64,000 bases of DNA, taken from Micromonospora sp. FIMYZ51. Its GTDB lineage: Bacteria > Actinomycetota > Actinomycetes > Mycobacteriales > Micromonosporaceae. A program made the translations under genes and the position numbers. Positions 1-8,956 of this stretch are shown piece after piece (position 1 is the stretch's first letter; every line of letters starts with the position of its first letter). The stretch is from positions 5,084,001 to 5,148,000 of the forward strand of contig NZ_CP134706.1 in the NCBI RefSeq assembly GCF_038246755.1. Reading direction: 5' to 3'. The notes beneath the pieces were generated by a model that was given only the letters and a program-made list of their open reading frames with translations, searched no databases and was not told the DNA's origin.

Positions 1-1
1 G

Positions 2-433
2 GGCGCTCCGGCCGGGCTGGCCGACGCCCTGCGCCACCTGGTGCACGGGATGGATCCGGACGGCTACCTGGCCGTGGTCGCGTACCTGGACGCGTACGCC
101 GACGCCGACGCGGCCCGGCTGCGGCCGTTGCTGGCCGAGGTCACCGGGCGGCCGGTCACCTTCGGTTGGGCGCCACGCCACCCGCACGCCATCGGTCAGT
201 ACCACATCCATGGCCCGCAGGTGGGTAGTTTTGTTCACCTGACCGGTACGGTCGACGTTGATCTGCCGGTGCCCGGAAGGCCGTACTCCTTCGGGGAACT
301 ACAGGCGGCGCAGGCCGCCAGCGACCGCCGGGCCCTGGCCGGTCGCGGACGCCCGCTACTGCACCTGCACCTGACCGACCGGACGGCGGGCCTGGCCCAG
401 CTGCTCGACACGGTCGGGTCCCTGCGGGCATGA
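2..433 (+). CDS. pgi: Glucose-6-phosphate isomerase, C-terminal part (5' end outside window)
   Basis: The reading frame is open from the first bases of the window to a TGA at 431-433, so only the last 143 residues are seen and the start lies upstream. The fragment matches the C-terminal end of the actinobacterial glucose-6-phosphate isomerase (glucose-6-P to fructose-6-P, cytosolic). It has a region around PGRPYSFGELQAAQAASD, then the GRPLLHLHLTD strand and a final helix. Context supports this: zwf, opcA and pgl follow on the same strand, the usual oxidative pentose-phosphate order in actinobacteria. The 37 bp to zwf suggest co-transcription. The catalytic residues are in the missing part, so the call rests on similarity of the tail and on synteny. 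Confidence 0.8.
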   Translation, partial: GAPAGLADALRHLVHGMDPDGYLAVVAYLDAYADADAARLRPLLAEVTGRPVTFGWAPRHPHAIGQYHIHGPQVGSFVHLTGTVDVDLPVPGRPYSFGELQAAQAASDRRALAGRGRPLLHLHLTDRTAGLAQLLDTVGSLRA

Positions 434-470
434 GGATTGACGACGTGGACGAGCGGAGCGAGGAGGCGGC

Positions 471-1985
471 GTGAACCCGCTGCGCGACCCGCAGGACCGG
501 CGGCTGCCGCGGATCCCGGAGCCCTGTGCTCTGGTGATCTTCGGAGTGACCGGTGACCTGGCCCAGAAGAAACTGCTGCCGGCCCTGTACGACCTGGCCA
601 ACCGGGGGCTGCTGCCGCCCGGTTTCGTGGTCGTCGGGTTCGCCCGGCGGGACTGGGGCGACGGGGACTTCGCCTCGCTGGCCCGCGAGGCGGCCAAGGC
701 GCACTGCCGGACACCGTGGCGGGACGAGGTCTGGTCCCGGCTGGAACACAACATCAAGTTCGTCGGCGGCTCGTTCGACGACGACGGTGCCTTCGACCGG
801 CTCGCCCAGTGCCTGGACAACCTGCGGGACAGCCACGGCATCCACGGCAACGCCGCCTTCTACTTCTCCATCCCGCCGGCCGCCTTCCCGGTGGTGCTCA
901 AGCAACTGGCCCGCACCGGCATGGCCGACAACGACAAGTGCGGCGGCTGGCGTCGGGTGGTGGTGGAGAAGCCGTTCGGGCACGACCTGCCCTCGGCCAA
1001 GGCGCTCAACGACCTGGTCGACGACGTGTTCACCCGGCAGGACGTGTTCCGCATCGACCACTACCTGGGCAAGGAGACCGTCCAGAACATCCTCGCCCTG
1101 CGCTTCGCCAACAGCCTCTTCGAGCCACTGTGGAACTCGCAGTACGTCGACTCGGTGCAGATCACCATGGCCGAGGACGTCGGGATCGGCAGCCGGGCCG
1201 GCTTCTACGACTCGGTCGGCACCGCCCGCGACGTGTTGCAGAACCACCTGCTGCAACTGCTCGCCCTGGTGGCGATGGAGGAGCCGACCAGCTTCGACGC
1301 CGACGAGATCCGGGCCGAGAAGCTCAAGGTGCTCAAGGCCATCACCCTGCCGCAGGACGTCGCGGAGGGCACCGTACGCGGCCAGTACCTGCCCGGCTGG
1401 GTCGGTGGCCAGCGGGCCAAGGGCTACCTGGAGGAGGACGGCGTGCCGTCGACCTCGACCACCGAGACGTACGTGGCGGTCCGGCTCGGCATCCAGAACC
1501 GCCGCTGGGCCGAGGTGCCGTTCTACATCCGGGCCGGCAAGCGGCTGCCCCGGCGGGTCACCGAGGTCGCGGTGATCTTCAAGAAGGCGCCGCACCTGCC
1601 GTTCACCTCGGCCGACATGGAGATGCTCGGCAACAACCAACTGGTCATCCGGGTGCAGCCGGACGAGGGTGTGGTGCTCAAGTTCGGCTCCAAGGTGCCG
1701 GGCACCACAATGGAGGTCCGCGACATCGCGATGGACTTCCAGTACGGCGAGGCGTTCACCGAGTCCAGCCCGGAGGCGTACGAGCGGCTGGTGCTGGATG
1801 TCCTGATCGGCGACCGGACGCTCTTCCCGGACGCCGCCGAGGTCGAACAGAGCTGGGCCGTGGTGGATCCGCTGGAACACGCCTGGGAAGGCAGTAAGCC
1901 GGAGGCGTACCGCGCCGGCGAGTGGGGGCCCCGGGCCGCCGACGAGATGCTGGCCCGCGAGGGCCGGGCCTGGCGGCGGGCGTGA
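471..1985 (+). CDS. zwf: Glucose-6-phosphate 1-dehydrogenase
   Basis: Cytosolic enzyme oxidising glucose-6-phosphate to 6-phosphogluconolactone with NADP+, the entry step of the oxidative pentose-phosphate pathway. The protein has 504 residues, the normal family length. The N-terminal Rossmann motif GVTGDL is at residues 25-30, EKPFG at 166-170, and the substrate-site signature RIDHYLGKE with the catalytic His at 194-202. The start is GTG at 471. It follows pgi closely and is followed after 31 bp by opcA, whose product activates this enzyme in actinobacteria and cyanobacteria. Nothing looks damaged. Confidence 0.97.
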   Translation: MNPLRDPQDRRLPRIPEPCALVIFGVTGDLAQKKLLPALYDLANRGLLPPGFVVVGFARRDWGDGDFASLAREAAKAHCRTPWRDEVWSRLEHNIKFVGGSFDDDGAFDRLAQCLDNLRDSHGIHGNAAFYFSIPPAAFPVVLKQLARTGMADNDKCGGWRRVVVEKPFGHDLPSAKALNDLVDDVFTRQDVFRIDHYLGKETVQNILALRFANSLFEPLWNSQYVDSVQITMAEDVGIGSRAGFYDSVGTARDVLQNHLLQLLALVAMEEPTSFDADEIRAEKLKVLKAITLPQDVAEGTVRGQYLPGWVGGQRAKGYLEEDGVPSTSTTETYVAVRLGIQNRRWAEVPFYIRAGKRLPRRVTEVAVIFKKAPHLPFTSADMEMLGNNQLVIRVQPDEGVVLKFGSKVPGTTMEVRDIAMDFQYGEAFTESSPEAYERLVLDVLIGDRTLFPDAAEVEQSWAVVDPLEHAWEGSKPEAYRAGEWGPRAADEMLAREGRAWRRA

Positions 1986-2016
1986 CCGGGCAGCACGAGC
2001 AGACCAGGAGGCTCCG

Positions 2017-3024
2017 TTGATCGGATTGTGGGACACCACCGGCAACGAGGTGGTCAAGGCGCTCGCCGCCGAGCGGCGCAGCGCCGGTGGGGTGGCCAGC
2101 GGCATGGCGCTGACCCTGATCGTGGTGGTCGACGAGAAGCGGGTCCGCGACGCGGAGGCCGCGGCCACCATCGCCGCCGCCGCACACCCGTGTCGGCTGC
2201 TGGTGGTCGTCCGCTCCGACGTGGAGCGGGACCGTAGCCGACTGGATGCGGAGATCGTCGTCGGCGGGCGGCTCGGCCCCTGCGAGGCGGTGGTGATGCG
2301 GATGTACGGGCGGCTGGCCCTGCACGCCGAGTCGGTGGTGATGCCGCTGCTGGTGCCGGACGTGCCCGTGGTCACCTGGTGGCACGGTGAGCCGCCGGAG
2401 GAGATCGCCACCGACTTCCTCGGCGTGGTCGCCGACCGGCGGATCACCGACAGCGCCCAGGCCGCCGACCCGATCGAGGCGCTGCGGCAGCGGGCCCGCG
2501 ACTACGCCCCGGGCGACACCGATCTCGCCTGGACCCGGATCACCCCGTGGCGCACCCTGGTCGCCGGGGCGTTCGACACCACCGAGGCGCAGCTCACCGA
2601 GGCCGCGGTGGTCGCGCCGCCGACCGACCCGACCGCCGCGCTGATGCGCGGGTGGCTGCGCAGCCGGCTGGGCATCAAGCCGCGGTGGGAGCGGACCAAG
2701 GAGTTCCCGCGCATGCGCGAGGTGCAGCTGCGCTGCGACAACGGCGACGAGCTGACCCTGACCCGGGACGACAGCATGGCGGTCTTCCGGCGGACCGGTC
2801 AGGAGGACCGGACCCTGCCGCTGGTCCGCCGGCCGCTCGGCGACGAACTGGCTGAGGAGCTGCGCCGGCTCGGCTCCGACCAGGTGTACGCGGAGGCGCT
2901 TGGTGCCTTCGCCGGGCTGAACAACCTGGACCGGCGCGACGGCCGGCGGGTGCACGTCTGGAAGGATCCGGCCACCGCCCAGCGGGCCGAGGCCGGCGTC
3001 GCCGCGCACAGTAACGGTTCCTGA
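2017..3024 (+). CDS. opcA: Glucose-6-phosphate dehydrogenase assembly protein OpcA
   Basis: A 335-residue protein of the OpcA family, which promotes assembly or allosteric activation of glucose-6-phosphate dehydrogenase and is found in actinobacteria and cyanobacteria. It starts MIGLWDTTGNEVVKAL and contains the conserved VPDVPVVTWWHGEPP stretch. The start is an unusual TTG at 2017, supported by a strong AGGAGG ribosome-binding site at about 2007-2012. Zwf lies immediately upstream and pgl downstream, the standard order. Assignment is by family sequence and position. Confidence 0.93.
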   Translation: MIGLWDTTGNEVVKALAAERRSAGGVASGMALTLIVVVDEKRVRDAEAAATIAAAAHPCRLLVVVRSDVERDRSRLDAEIVVGGRLGPCEAVVMRMYGRLALHAESVVMPLLVPDVPVVTWWHGEPPEEIATDFLGVVADRRITDSAQAADPIEALRQRARDYAPGDTDLAWTRITPWRTLVAGAFDTTEAQLTEAAVVAPPTDPTAALMRGWLRSRLGIKPRWERTKEFPRMREVQLRCDNGDELTLTRDDSMAVFRRTGQEDRTLPLVRRPLGDELAEELRRLGSDQVYAEALGAFAGLNNLDRRDGRRVHVWKDPATAQRAEAGVAAHSNGS

Positions 3025-3072
3025 TCCCTCGAACGACGGCACGACCGCCGAGCGGTCGCGGAAGGACCACCT

Positions 3073-3837
3073 ATGAGTGAGACGAGTGTCGCCGTACACG
3101 CCGACGCCGATCTGCTGGCGCAGGCCGTCGCGGCCCGGTTGGTGGTGCGGCTGCTCGACGCGCAGGCCGAGCGCGGCGAGGCGTCGGTGGTGCTCACCGG
3201 CGGCCGGATCGCCGCGGCGGTGTACCGGGCGGTGACCGCGCTGCCGGCCGCCGATGCCGTCGACTGGTCCCGGGTGGACGTGTGGTGGGGTGACGAACGG
3301 TTCCTGCCCGCCGGTGACCCGGACCGCAACGAGACCCAGGCCCGGGCGGCCCTGCTGGACAAGCTGCCGCTCGACCCGGCCCGGATCCATCCGATGCCGC
3401 CCGCCGACGCCGGTGCCGAGCCGGAGGAGGCCGCCGCCCGGTACGCGGCCGACCTCGCCCGGGCGGCCCGGCCCGGCACGGCCGTACTCCCCCACTTCGA
3501 CGTGCTGATGCTCGGGGTCGGCGAGGACGGGCACGTCGCCTCGGTCTTCCCGGAGCATCCGGTGCACTACGAGAGCCGGCCGGTGAGCGCGGTCCGGGGC
3601 AGCCCGAAGCCGCCACCGGTACGGATCACCCTGACCCTGCCGGCGATCAACACGGCCGAGGAGGTGTGGCTGGTGGCCGGCGGGGCGGACAAGGCCCACG
3701 CGGTCGGCATGGCCCTGGCCGGCGCCGGGCCGGTGCAGATCCCGGCGGCCGGGGTGCAGGGCACCAGCCGTACCCGCTGGCTGCTCGACCGCGCCGCCGC
3801 AGCCACCGTTCCGGCCCGGCTGCGCAGCCTGCGCTGA
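3073..3837 (+). CDS. pgl: 6-phosphogluconolactonase
   Basis: Hydrolyses 6-phosphogluconolactone to 6-phosphogluconate, the second oxidative pentose-phosphate step. The 254-residue length is normal for the DevB/NagB-like Pgl family. Visible signatures are VWWGDERF (about residues 73-80) and GEDGHVASVFPEH (about 151-163), which hold the active-site acidic and His residues. ATG at 3073 follows GGAAGGA. This is the last gene of the pgi-zwf-opcA-pgl series. In the related Streptomyces layout the tpiA-pgk-gap region lies a few genes away, but here a 20-kb cluster follows instead. Confidence 0.95.
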   Translation: MSETSVAVHADADLLAQAVAARLVVRLLDAQAERGEASVVLTGGRIAAAVYRAVTALPAADAVDWSRVDVWWGDERFLPAGDPDRNETQARAALLDKLPLDPARIHPMPPADAGAEPEEAAARYAADLARAARPGTAVLPHFDVLMLGVGEDGHVASVFPEHPVHYESRPVSAVRGSPKPPPVRITLTLPAINTAEEVWLVAGGADKAHAVGMALAGAGPVQIPAAGVQGTSRTRWLLDRAAAATVPARLRSLR

Positions 3838-3847
3838 GCCTGCCGCC

Positions 3848-3865
3848 CTGCCGTCGACGCGGCAG
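3848..3865 (+). terminator. Weak hairpin after pgl
   Basis: CTGCCG and CGGCAG form a 6-bp stem around a 6-base loop, 10 bp after the pgl stop, with more GC-rich repeats following and no T-run. It may help end the zwf operon before the accessory cluster. The rest of 3866-4117 is non-coding on both strands as far as I can judge, and probably holds the promoter of the first ATP-grasp gene. No clear -35/-10 pair stands out. Confidence 0.3.
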
Positions 3866-4117
3866 CGGCAGCGGCTGAGGTTGTCCCGGTCCCACCGGAT
3901 TCGTCGCCGCCGCTTGCCCGGCCACCCGCTCAACTGGCTGGTCAACGAGACATTCGGCGAACTGGTACCAGCGACTGTCACCTAGCTGGTCTGGTTCTCG
4001 CCCCATCCTGGCCGAAGACTGTGCTCACCGGCTGACGGAGGGCCTCGCTCCTCCACGCTCGCCGGGATCCATGCCATCGGGATCAGCCGCGGCGGAGCAG
4101 GCTCGGGAGGGGCTACG

Positions 4118-5347
4118 GTGAAGGAACTGTTGCTGATCGGCGCCGGCTACATGGGCACCCCCTACCTTGCGGCCGCCCGCCGCCTCGGGGTACGGGTCAC
4201 CGTGGTCGAGTCGGCGCTGCATCGCGACCGGCTCGCCGCGCAGGCGGACCGCTTCATCCTCACCGAGGGCACCGCCGAGGAGGACTGGGCGGCAGCGGCC
4301 AACGCCGCCGCCTACTCGTGCGAACCCGACGGGGTGCTGGGGTTCGCCGAACCGCAGGTCATCGCCGCCGCCCTGGTGCAGGACGCGCTCGACGTGCCCG
4401 GCCCGTCGCTGCACGCCGCCGTCATCTCCCGGAACAAGGCGCTGCAACGTGGTTGTTTCGCGACCGCGGGCCTGTGCCAACCGAAGTACCTGATCGTGCC
4501 GGACGTCGACACGGGCGTGCGCTGGGCGCGCAACCGCTATCCGGTCATCGCCAAGCCGCTGCACAGCAGCGGGAGCGCCGGCGTGGTGCAGGTGGTGGAC
4601 GAGCCCACGCTCGTCGATCTGCTGCGCACCCGGCTGCCCCAGGAAGCGGTGCTGCTGGAGGAGTTCCTCGTCGGCGCGGAGTACAGCTGGGAAGCGTTGG
4701 TCCGGGACGGTGAGGTGATCTTCGCGAACGTCACCGCGAAGGAGACCACCGGCCCACCGGACTTCGTCGAGCTGGCGCACGTCGGCGGCGTACGGCTGTC
4801 CGGCGCGGACATGTTCACGATCGGCAGCCTGGGCCACGGTGTGGTGGCGGCGATGCGGGTGCAGACCGGGATCGTGCACCTGGAGTTCCGGATGACCGCA
4901 GCGGGTCCGGCGATCGTCGAGGTCGCGGTGCGTACGCCTGGCGACTACATCATGGACGTCATCGCGCTCACCCACGGGTTCGACCCGTACGCCGCGCTTG
5001 TCGCGATGGCCCTGGACCTGCCGATCGGCCTGCCTTCGGCGGCGACGCCGGGTGCGCACGGTGCCAGTTGGTTCCCGCAGTTCCCGGCTGGTCGGGTCGC
5101 CCGGGTCAACGGCGTGGACGCCCTGCGGGCCCAGCCCTGGGTGGCCGATGTGAAGCTGAAGTTGCGGGCCGGCGAGACGATCGCGCCCTACTCGTCGTCG
5201 GCCCAGCGGATGGGACATGTGCTGTTCCAGGCTCCCGACCTCACGGAGCTGACCTCGGCCATGGAGCTGGCCCGCCGCACGCTCACCGTGGATCTGGTCG
5301 GCGAAGCGCGGCCGATCGCACCGGCCGTCGAGACGCACTCGGCATAG
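4118..5347 (+). CDS. ATP-grasp carboxylate-amine ligase (first of three)
   Basis: A 409-residue ATP-grasp protein, a family that activates a carboxylate as acyl-phosphate and joins it to an amine (amide or peptide bond). The N-terminal nucleotide-fold motif GAGYMG is at 8-13. ATP-site lysines lie in SRNKALQR (K107) and VIAKPLHSSGSAGV (K146); the hinge is LLEEFLVGAEYS (180-190); the Mg-binding acidic pair is in HLEFRMT (E256) and IVEVAVRTPGD (E268). This resembles the BacD/amino-acid ligase group rather than biotin carboxylase or purine enzymes. GTG at 4118 is the start; about GGGAGGGG lies upstream. First gene of the left operon of the cluster; substrate unknown. It is clearly different in sequence from the two ATP-grasp proteins at 6439 and 7697. 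Confidence 0.85.
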   Translation: MKELLLIGAGYMGTPYLAAARRLGVRVTVVESALHRDRLAAQADRFILTEGTAEEDWAAAANAAAYSCEPDGVLGFAEPQVIAAALVQDALDVPGPSLHAAVISRNKALQRGCFATAGLCQPKYLIVPDVDTGVRWARNRYPVIAKPLHSSGSAGVVQVVDEPTLVDLLRTRLPQEAVLLEEFLVGAEYSWEALVRDGEVIFANVTAKETTGPPDFVELAHVGGVRLSGADMFTIGSLGHGVVAAMRVQTGIVHLEFRMTAAGPAIVEVAVRTPGDYIMDVIALTHGFDPYAALVAMALDLPIGLPSAATPGAHGASWFPQFPAGRVARVNGVDALRAQPWVADVKLKLRAGETIAPYSSSAQRMGHVLFQAPDLTELTSAMELARRTLTVDLVGEARPIAPAVETHSA

Positions 5348-5419
5348 GGCCGGTGCGCGCCGACGCGGGGATTCCCACCCCGTGGCGTGCCCCTTTCGGT
5401 GAGGCCTAGGGAGACAACC

Positions 5420-6451
5420 ATGCAAGGCGCTCTTCAGCCGGTCATCGTCGGCTACGGACGAGCCGGCCGCGACCTGCACCATCGCGCGTTGCGTCCACTG
5501 CTCGACCCGGGTGACACGGTGCTCGTGGTCGACCCGCGACCGGTGCCGCCGCAGCCGGGAATCCGCTGGGTGGCGACGCTCGCCGAAGCGGCCGACGTGC
5601 TGCACACGCTGGCCGTACCGATGCGGCGGGCGGTTTTCCACCTGACCACTCCCCCGGCCGAGCACCTGTCCGGGGTGGAGCAGCTCGTCGCGCTCGGCGC
5701 CCGGCAGGTGATCGTCGAGAAGCCGATCGCCACAAGCGTGGCGCAGGCCCGCCGGATCGCCGAACTGTCGGCGGAGATCGACATCATGCCGGTGAGCGTC
5801 TGGCTGGAGAGCACCACCACCAGCGTGGTGGAGCAGGCCATCGCCGCCGGTGAGATCGGCCGGGTCAGCACGCTGCACATGGAGCAGAGCAAGCCCCGGT
5901 TCCGCCGGAACCTGGCGGCGGACGACGCGCACACCACCGCCTTCGACGTCGAGTTCCCGCATCAGATGCTGCTCGTGCTGCACCTGGCCGGGGTGGACGC
6001 CACTGTCGAGTCCGCCGTCCGGTGGCAGATGTCCTCCTGCGACCGGTACGGGCACGTGATGGGCGGTGCCGCGGTCACGCTGACCCATGGCTCGGCGGTG
6101 ACCAGCACCCTGCTGTCCGACCTCACCGCTCCGATCCGCCGCCGACGGCTGATCGTCAGCGGTACCGGTGGCCAGATCGTGGCCGACTATCCGCTCAGCT
6201 CCGACGACGACTACGGGCAGGTGCGCATCCGTGGCCGTGGTGATCGCCAGATCGTCCGAGACCTGCCGCTGTCGCAGTTCCTCAAGGCCGTGTACGACTC
6301 GCGGCGCGGTCTCCGCCGCCCGCCCCGCGGCGACCTCGACCTGCACGTACGCAGCATCGAACTGCTGGACCAGGCCCGACGTACCGCGGTGACCATTCCG
6401 CCTCAGGTGACTCTTCCTCAGCTAACGGAGATCGCATCATGGCAAGGCTGA
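5420..6451 (+). CDS. Gfo/Idh/MocA-family NAD(P)-dependent oxidoreductase (first)
   Basis: A 343-residue Gfo/Idh/MocA-like protein, a family that oxidises or reduces sugar, inositol and NDP-sugar hydroxyls. The dinucleotide fold begins IVGYGRAGRD (9-18); the EKP motif with the catalytic-site Lys is VEKPIA (99-104). The C-terminal part has the family alpha/beta dimer domain with DVEFPHQM, where the usual His-containing motif lies. ATG at 5420 is preferred over GTG at 5387 because GGGAGACA lies just ahead and the fold starts at once. The 3' end overlaps the next ATP-grasp gene by 13 bp, indicating coupling. Substrate cannot be read from sequence; the cluster context suggests an amino-acid- or sugar-linked oxidation. 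Confidence 0.8.
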   Translation: MQGALQPVIVGYGRAGRDLHHRALRPLLDPGDTVLVVDPRPVPPQPGIRWVATLAEAADVLHTLAVPMRRAVFHLTTPPAEHLSGVEQLVALGARQVIVEKPIATSVAQARRIAELSAEIDIMPVSVWLESTTTSVVEQAIAAGEIGRVSTLHMEQSKPRFRRNLAADDAHTTAFDVEFPHQMLLVLHLAGVDATVESAVRWQMSSCDRYGHVMGGAAVTLTHGSAVTSTLLSDLTAPIRRRRLIVSGTGGQIVADYPLSSDDDYGQVRIRGRGDRQIVRDLPLSQFLKAVYDSRRGLRRPPRGDLDLHVRSIELLDQARRTAVTIPPQVTLPQLTEIASWQG

Positions 6452-7665
6452 CCATCATCGAGCCACGATCGTCCGGCTGCCTGCTCATCGACCGCGCGCG
6501 GGATCTCGGCCACGATCCGGTGGTGTTGACCGCCGACCGTGGCGAGCGGAGCGTTCCCCGCGAGCGGTTGGCCGCCGCGGCCGAGGTCAGGATCGTCGAC
6601 ACGAATGACGACGCAGCCGTGCTGGAGGTCCTCCAGCAGCTGCACGACGCCGCGCCGCTGTCCGCCGTGCTACCCGGATTCGAGCACTACGTCCCGGTCG
6701 CCGCCCGGGCGGCGGCCCACCTGGGCCTGCCCGGAATCGATCCCGACTCGGCGCTGAAGCTGCACTACAAACACCTGATGCGGCAGGCGGTCACCGACGC
6801 GGCCATGGATCAGCCCGCCGCCGTACTGGTGAGCGAGCCGGGCGAGGTCGAGGCAGCGGTCACCAAGGTGGGGCTGCCCTGCGTCGTGAAGCCGGTGAAC
6901 CAGTCCGGCAGCCTGTTCGTCCGCCGGGCGGACACGCTTGACGAGGCAGTGGCCGCGATCGACCGCATCCGCAACCCGGCGGCCACCTATCTCGACCGGC
7001 AGACGCTGCCCGTCGCCCTGGTCGAGGAGTACGTACGGGGGCCCGAGTTCAGCGTCGAGGGCTACGTCGAGGACGGCGTGGCGCACGTCCTGTGCGTCAC
7101 GGAGAAGGTGCTCGGGCCGGAACCCTGGTTCGTGGAGGCCGGACACATCCTCCCGGCGGATCTGCCGGCAGACCGGGAAGCCGAGGTGACCGGGTACGTC
7201 CGGCGGGTGGTCGCCGCGCTCGGTGTCGGGCTCGGCCCGTTCCACGCCGAGGTCCGACTGGCCGAGCGGGGACCGCTGTTGATGGAGGTCGCGGCGCGGC
7301 TGCCGGGCGACCGCATCCCGTACCTGCTGTCGCTGGCCCGAGACGTCGACCTGTACGCGATCACGCTGCGGGCCCACCTGGGTGAGCCGATCGGTCCGCT
7401 GGCGCACGGCACCCGTCGGCAGACCGCCGGCATCCGTTACTTCCAGCGGCCCCGGATCCGCCGCTTCACCACGATGACGGTGGGCGCCGGGGTGGCCGAC
7501 GATCCTCGGGTCAGGGAGGTTTCCGCACTGCACCGCCCCGGTGCCGATCTGCCGGATCCAGGGAGTTCGTCGGGCCGGCTCGGTTACGTCGTGGCGACCG
7601 GCGCGACCTATCGGGAGACGACCGCCCTGCTCGACGCGGTGGACGCGGCGGTCAGCTTCACATGA
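6439..7665 (+). CDS. ATP-grasp carboxylate-amine ligase (second of three)
   Basis: A 408-residue ATP-grasp enzyme. It has VVKPVNQSGS (K151) for ATP, the LVEEYVRGPEFSVEG hinge (194-208), and the Mg/phosphate pair in HAEVRL (E271) and LMEVAARLPGDRIP (E283, R287). The AARLPGDRIP stretch is typical of small-molecule peptide ligases that link amino acids or aromatic/aliphatic acids to amines. ATG at 6439 overlaps the end of the preceding oxidoreductase by 13 bp, so the genes are translationally linked. A 31-bp gap follows to the third ATP-grasp gene. It probably catalyses one amide bond in the cluster product; acceptor and donor are unknown. Confidence 0.85.
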   Translation: MARLTIIEPRSSGCLLIDRARDLGHDPVVLTADRGERSVPRERLAAAAEVRIVDTNDDAAVLEVLQQLHDAAPLSAVLPGFEHYVPVAARAAAHLGLPGIDPDSALKLHYKHLMRQAVTDAAMDQPAAVLVSEPGEVEAAVTKVGLPCVVKPVNQSGSLFVRRADTLDEAVAAIDRIRNPAATYLDRQTLPVALVEEYVRGPEFSVEGYVEDGVAHVLCVTEKVLGPEPWFVEAGHILPADLPADREAEVTGYVRRVVAALGVGLGPFHAEVRLAERGPLLMEVAARLPGDRIPYLLSLARDVDLYAITLRAHLGEPIGPLAHGTRRQTAGIRYFQRPRIRRFTTMTVGAGVADDPRVREVSALHRPGADLPDPGSSSGRLGYVVATGATYRETTALLDAVDAAVSFT

Positions 7666-7696
7666 TCTTCCCACCACCACTGCTCAGGAGTTGACC

Positions 7697-8956
7697 GTGG
7701 CCAGTCACATTCTCATTCTGAACCGATGGAGTAACGAGTTCGGCGAGTACCACCGGTACGTCGACCATCGGGCCAACCGGGTGGCGTACCTGGTCACGCC
7801 GGCCGGCCGCGAGCCGCTGGACGAGCAGCTCGCCGAGGCGATCGTCACGGTGCCGGATCTCGGCGACACCGCGGCGGTCGCCGCCCACGCCAAGGAGTTG
7901 GCGAACCGGTACGGGCGGTTCGACCACATCATCGCGCTCTCCGAGTTCGACCTGGAAACGGCGGCGGAGTTGCGGGCCACGCTCGACGTACCGGGCAAGA
8001 ACTCCACGGAGGTACGCAAGGTCCGCGACAAGGTCGTCATGAAGCGGCACATCGAGCAGGCCGGGCTGCGGGTGCCGGCGTACGGTCCGGCGGACTCGGC
8101 CGAGCAGGTGCGTGACCTCGTCCGGCGGGTGGGCTTGCCGATCGTGCTCAAGCCCCGGGCCGGCGCCGACAGTCAGGGCATCTTCATCTGCCGCACCGAT
8201 GCCGAGGTGGCCGGGCTGCTTGCCGACGAGGCGCTCGTCGACTACGAAGCCGAACAGTTCATCGAGGGCGGCCTCTACCAGGTGGACGGGGTGGTCCAGG
8301 GCGGGCGGCTGCTTGTCGTCCGCAGCTGGCAGTGCCTGGCCGGATGCCTCGACTTCGCCCGGGGTACGCCGTTCGGCTCGGTGGCCAACGACGACGCCGA
8401 GTTCGAGCGGCGGGTCGTCTCGTACACCGAGCGGGTGCTGGCCGCGTTGGGGCTGACGGACGACGTCTTCCACCTGGAGTTCTTCCGCACCGGCGGGCCA
8501 GCCGGCGACGACGGGCACGGCGACCTGGTCTTCCTTGAGATCGGTGCGCGTGCCGGTGGTGGCCAGGTGCGGTTCGTCTGGCGGGACGTGTACGGCGTCG
8601 ACCTGATCGACGCATCGGTCAAGTTGCAGATCGGGGCGAAGCTGGAGCTGCCCCCGATGGACCTCGGCACCGTGGCCGGTTATCTGATGATGCCGGAGCC
8701 ACCGGTGCGGCCGGCGGTCGTGCACGGGGTCAGCTCGCTGCGGGACCGGGTGCCCGACCTGTACGACGAGACGCTGCCGCCGCCGGGCGCGATCCTGAAC
8801 GGCACGGGCGGTGCTCGCCACACGGCCGGCACGTTCCGGTTCCGCGCTCCCACCGCCCAGCGGGTGAAGCAGGCCATCTCCCGCGCCACCGAACTGTACG
8901 AACTTTCCTGGTCAGCGGCGGAGGCCGCGACCGACGCCACCGGAACGCGCGGGTGA
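7697..8956 (+). CDS. ATP-grasp carboxylate-amine ligase (third of three)
   Basis: A 419-residue ATP-grasp protein. Visible elements are K112 and K152 (IVLKPRAGADSQGIFI) for nucleotide binding, the YEAEQFIEGG hinge (183-192), and HLEFF (E261) with FLEIGARAGGGQV (E281, R285) for Mg2+ and phosphate. The start is GTG at 7697, behind CAGGAG with 6-bp spacing; upstream in-frame codons run into the previous gene and lack similarity. It overlaps the MFS gene by GTGA. It falls in yet another ATP-grasp subgroup, so the operon seems to have three non-redundant ligases. Ligase specificity is not predictable by eye. Confidence 0.85.
   Translation: MASHILILNRWSNEFGEYHRYVDHRANRVAYLVTPAGREPLDEQLAEAIVTVPDLGDTAAVAAHAKELANRYGRFDHIIALSEFDLETAAELRATLDVPGKNSTEVRKVRDKVVMKRHIEQAGLRVPAYGPADSAEQVRDLVRRVGLPIVLKPRAGADSQGIFICRTDAEVAGLLADEALVDYEAEQFIEGGLYQVDGVVQGGRLLVVRSWQCLAGCLDFARGTPFGSVANDDAEFERRVVSYTERVLAALGLTDDVFHLEFFRTGGPAGDDGHGDLVFLEIGARAGGGQVRFVWRDVYGVDLIDASVKLQIGAKLELPPMDLGTVAGYLMMPEPPVRPAVVHGVSSLRDRVPDLYDETLPPPGAILNGTGGARHTAGTFRFRAPTAQRVKQAISRATELYELSWSAAEAATDATGTRG

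Noticed and set aside
156..2447. A 763-codon open frame on the minus strand opposite zwf and opcA
   Set aside because: It is opposite two well-recognised genes, is rich in His/Arg/Gly/Ala as expected from reversed GC-rich coding DNA, and shows no domain. The same applies to other long antisense frames at 1756-3981, 4025-6346 and 59824-61320.
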